This document shows, piece by piece, positions 6,166 through 6,654 of a stretch of 6,654 bases of DNA. Within the stretch, counting starts at the first letter, position 1; each line of letters starts with the position of its first letter. The notes below the pieces were generated by a model. It did no database searches. It saw only the letters and a list, made by a program, of their open reading frames with translations, and had not been told where the DNA came from. The stretch spans positions 1 through 6,654 of the forward strand of contig JAFOJR010000071.1 of assembly GCA_017420125.1 (NCBI GenBank), given 5' to 3'. The position numbers and the translations under genes are program-made. This DNA is from Oscillospiraceae bacterium. GTDB lineage: Bacteria; Bacillota; Clostridia; Oscillospirales; Oscillospiraceae.

Positions 6166-6194
6166 ATCATACCATATCCTGCCCCGAAAAGCAA
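6166..6194 (-). promoter_or_regulatory. Possible promoter between tRNA-Glu and 5S rRNA
   Basis: TTGCTT (6194-6189) and TATGAT (6171-6166) are 17 nt apart on the minus strand. The -10 carries the extended TGG element just upstream. The RNA start would fall near a perfect 8-bp hairpin, TTACCGTT with AACGGTAA (6163-6156 and 6150-6143). If active it would give the 5S gene its own transcript. The -35 matches consensus at only three positions. Confidence 0.45.
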
Positions 6195-6202
6195 GCTTTT
6201 TT

Positions 6203-6277
6203 TGGTGACCCGTAGGAGAGTCGAACTCCTGATTGCGGCGTGAGAGGCCGCCGTCTTGACCACTTGACCAACGGGCC
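6203..6277 (-). tRNA. tRNA-Glu (anticodon CTC)
   Basis: 75 nt on the minus strand with the CCA end encoded. The acceptor stem is GGCCCGT/ACGGGTC, with discriminator A. The anticodon stem is GCGGC/GCCGC around loop CTCTCAC, which places CTC at positions 34-36. The T arm is AGGAG TTCGACT CTCCT. The body closely resembles Firmicutes tRNA-Glu. A 10-bp palindrome, ACTTCGAAGT (6278-6287), touches its 5' end. Confidence 0.95.
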
Positions 6278-6295
6278 ACTTCGAAGTCCTTCCTG

Positions 6296-6330
6296 TACCC
6301 TTTCGGGTGAACCATTCGTCCACCCGAAAG
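6296..6330 (-). other. Hairpin in the tRNA-Lys/tRNA-Glu spacer
   Basis: CTTTCGGGTG and CACCCGAAAG form a perfect 10-bp stem with an 11-nt loop, and flanking GTAC blocks can extend it past a C-C mismatch. It fills most of the 61-nt spacer between the tRNAs. No T run follows on the minus strand, so it does not look like a terminator. A processing (RNase III-type) signal is a reasonable guess. Confidence 0.55.
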
Positions 6331-6338
6331 CGTACCTC

Positions 6339-6414
6339 TGGTACACCTTCAGGGACTCGAACCCTGGACACCCTGATTAAGAGTCAGGTGCTCTACCAAC
6401 TGAGCTAAAGGTGC
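6339..6414 (-). tRNA. tRNA-Lys (anticodon CTT)
   Basis: 76 nt on the minus strand with the CCA end encoded. The acceptor stem is GCACCTT/AAGGTGT (first pair G-U), with discriminator A. The D arm contains AGCTCAGTTGGTAGAGC. The anticodon stem is CCTGA/TCAGG around loop CTCTTAA, giving CTT at positions 34-36. The T arm is CAGGG TTCGAGT CCCTG. It lies about 98 nt after the 23S 3' end. Confidence 0.95.
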
Positions 6415-6512
6415 ATATTCCTTTGGGCCGCACCCACCATTTCCCTGCACCTTCAAAACCGAACAATGACTCCAAAACAATCAACGCAATCGCCTGCATT
6501 CCTTCTCGCGTA

Positions 6513-6654
6513 AGGTCAAGCCCTCGGCTTATTAGTATCGGTCAGCTGCATGCATTACTGCACTTCCACCTCCGACCTATCAACCATGTAGTCTACATGG
6601 AGCCTTACCCCTCCCGAAGGAGGATGAGAGATCTTATCTTAGGGAGAGTTTCAC
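6513..6654 (-). rRNA. rrl: 23S ribosomal RNA, 3' end (partial)
   Basis: On the minus strand the last 142 nt of 23S rRNA enter from the right edge. Diagnostic segments are TAGACTACATGGTTGATAGG, GAGGTGGAAGTGCAG, and AGCTGACCGATACTAATA followed by CGAGGGCTTGACC near the 3' terminus. The exact 3' end is estimated. The rest of 23S and presumably 16S lie outside the window. Confidence 0.95.

Noticed and set aside
6191..6201. Terminator after tRNA-Glu
   Set aside because: Only a 6-bp AAAAGC/GCTTTT pairing with a 2-nt loop, and no T run beyond it on the minus strand.

Overview
The window looks like a chromosomal segment from a low-to-mid GC, Gram-positive, spore-forming Clostridia bacterium, possibly the Oscillospiraceae/Ruminococcaceae side. 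That is inferred from a SleB-type cortex-lytic enzyme, an archaeal/eukaryotic-type short prolyl-tRNA synthetase without the INS editing domain, sigma-A-like promoters, strong GGAGG ribosome binding sites and Firmicutes-like rRNA/tRNA sequences. I cannot name a genus from sequence alone.

Layout, left to right. (1) Positions 1-2160, minus strand: an aromatic amino acid operon. A consensus-like promoter (2131-2159) drives a short leader encoding a tyrosine-rich 31-residue peptide (2002-2097). An intrinsic terminator (1946-1982) follows, then DAHP synthase (903-1916) and prephenate dehydrogenase (48-887). The start of another gene may overlap the end of tyrA at the left edge. The leader has the classic form of a ribosome-mediated attenuator tuned to tyrosine, which I consider the most interesting item here. 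(2) Positions 2160-2615 contain no protein gene. They hold a strong two-way terminator (2223-2284) and, to its right, a structured region (about 2285-2450) that reads best as a non-coding RNA on the minus strand, because its helices contain G-U pairs only in that orientation. (3) 2616-3296, plus strand: a SleB-like spore cortex-lytic enzyme, with a possible sporulation-type promoter in front. (4) 3355-4167, minus: a TVP38/TMEM64 (VTT/DedA-like) membrane protein, separated from sleB by a convergent terminator. (5) 4416-5855, plus: prolyl-tRNA synthetase, divergently transcribed from the membrane protein gene, with clear sigma-A-like promoters for both in the 4168-4415 gap. (6) 5856-6654: convergent terminators, then the 3' end of an rRNA operon on the minus strand. 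In transcript order this is 23S rRNA (partial), tRNA-Lys(CTT), tRNA-Glu(CTC), 5S rRNA. The tRNAs lie between 23S and 5S, and a plausible promoter sits between tRNA-Glu and 5S.

How the genes work together. DAHP synthase makes the first shikimate-pathway intermediate and TyrA commits prephenate to tyrosine. The DAHP synthase keeps an N-terminal ferredoxin-like domain of the kind that senses Tyr/Phe in Thermotoga-type enzymes, while this short TyrA lacks a C-terminal ACT domain. Tyrosine control would therefore act on the first enzyme by allostery and on the whole operon by attenuation. The other genes (spore cortex lysis, membrane protein, tRNA charging, rRNA/tRNA) are separate transcription units with no evident link to that pathway.
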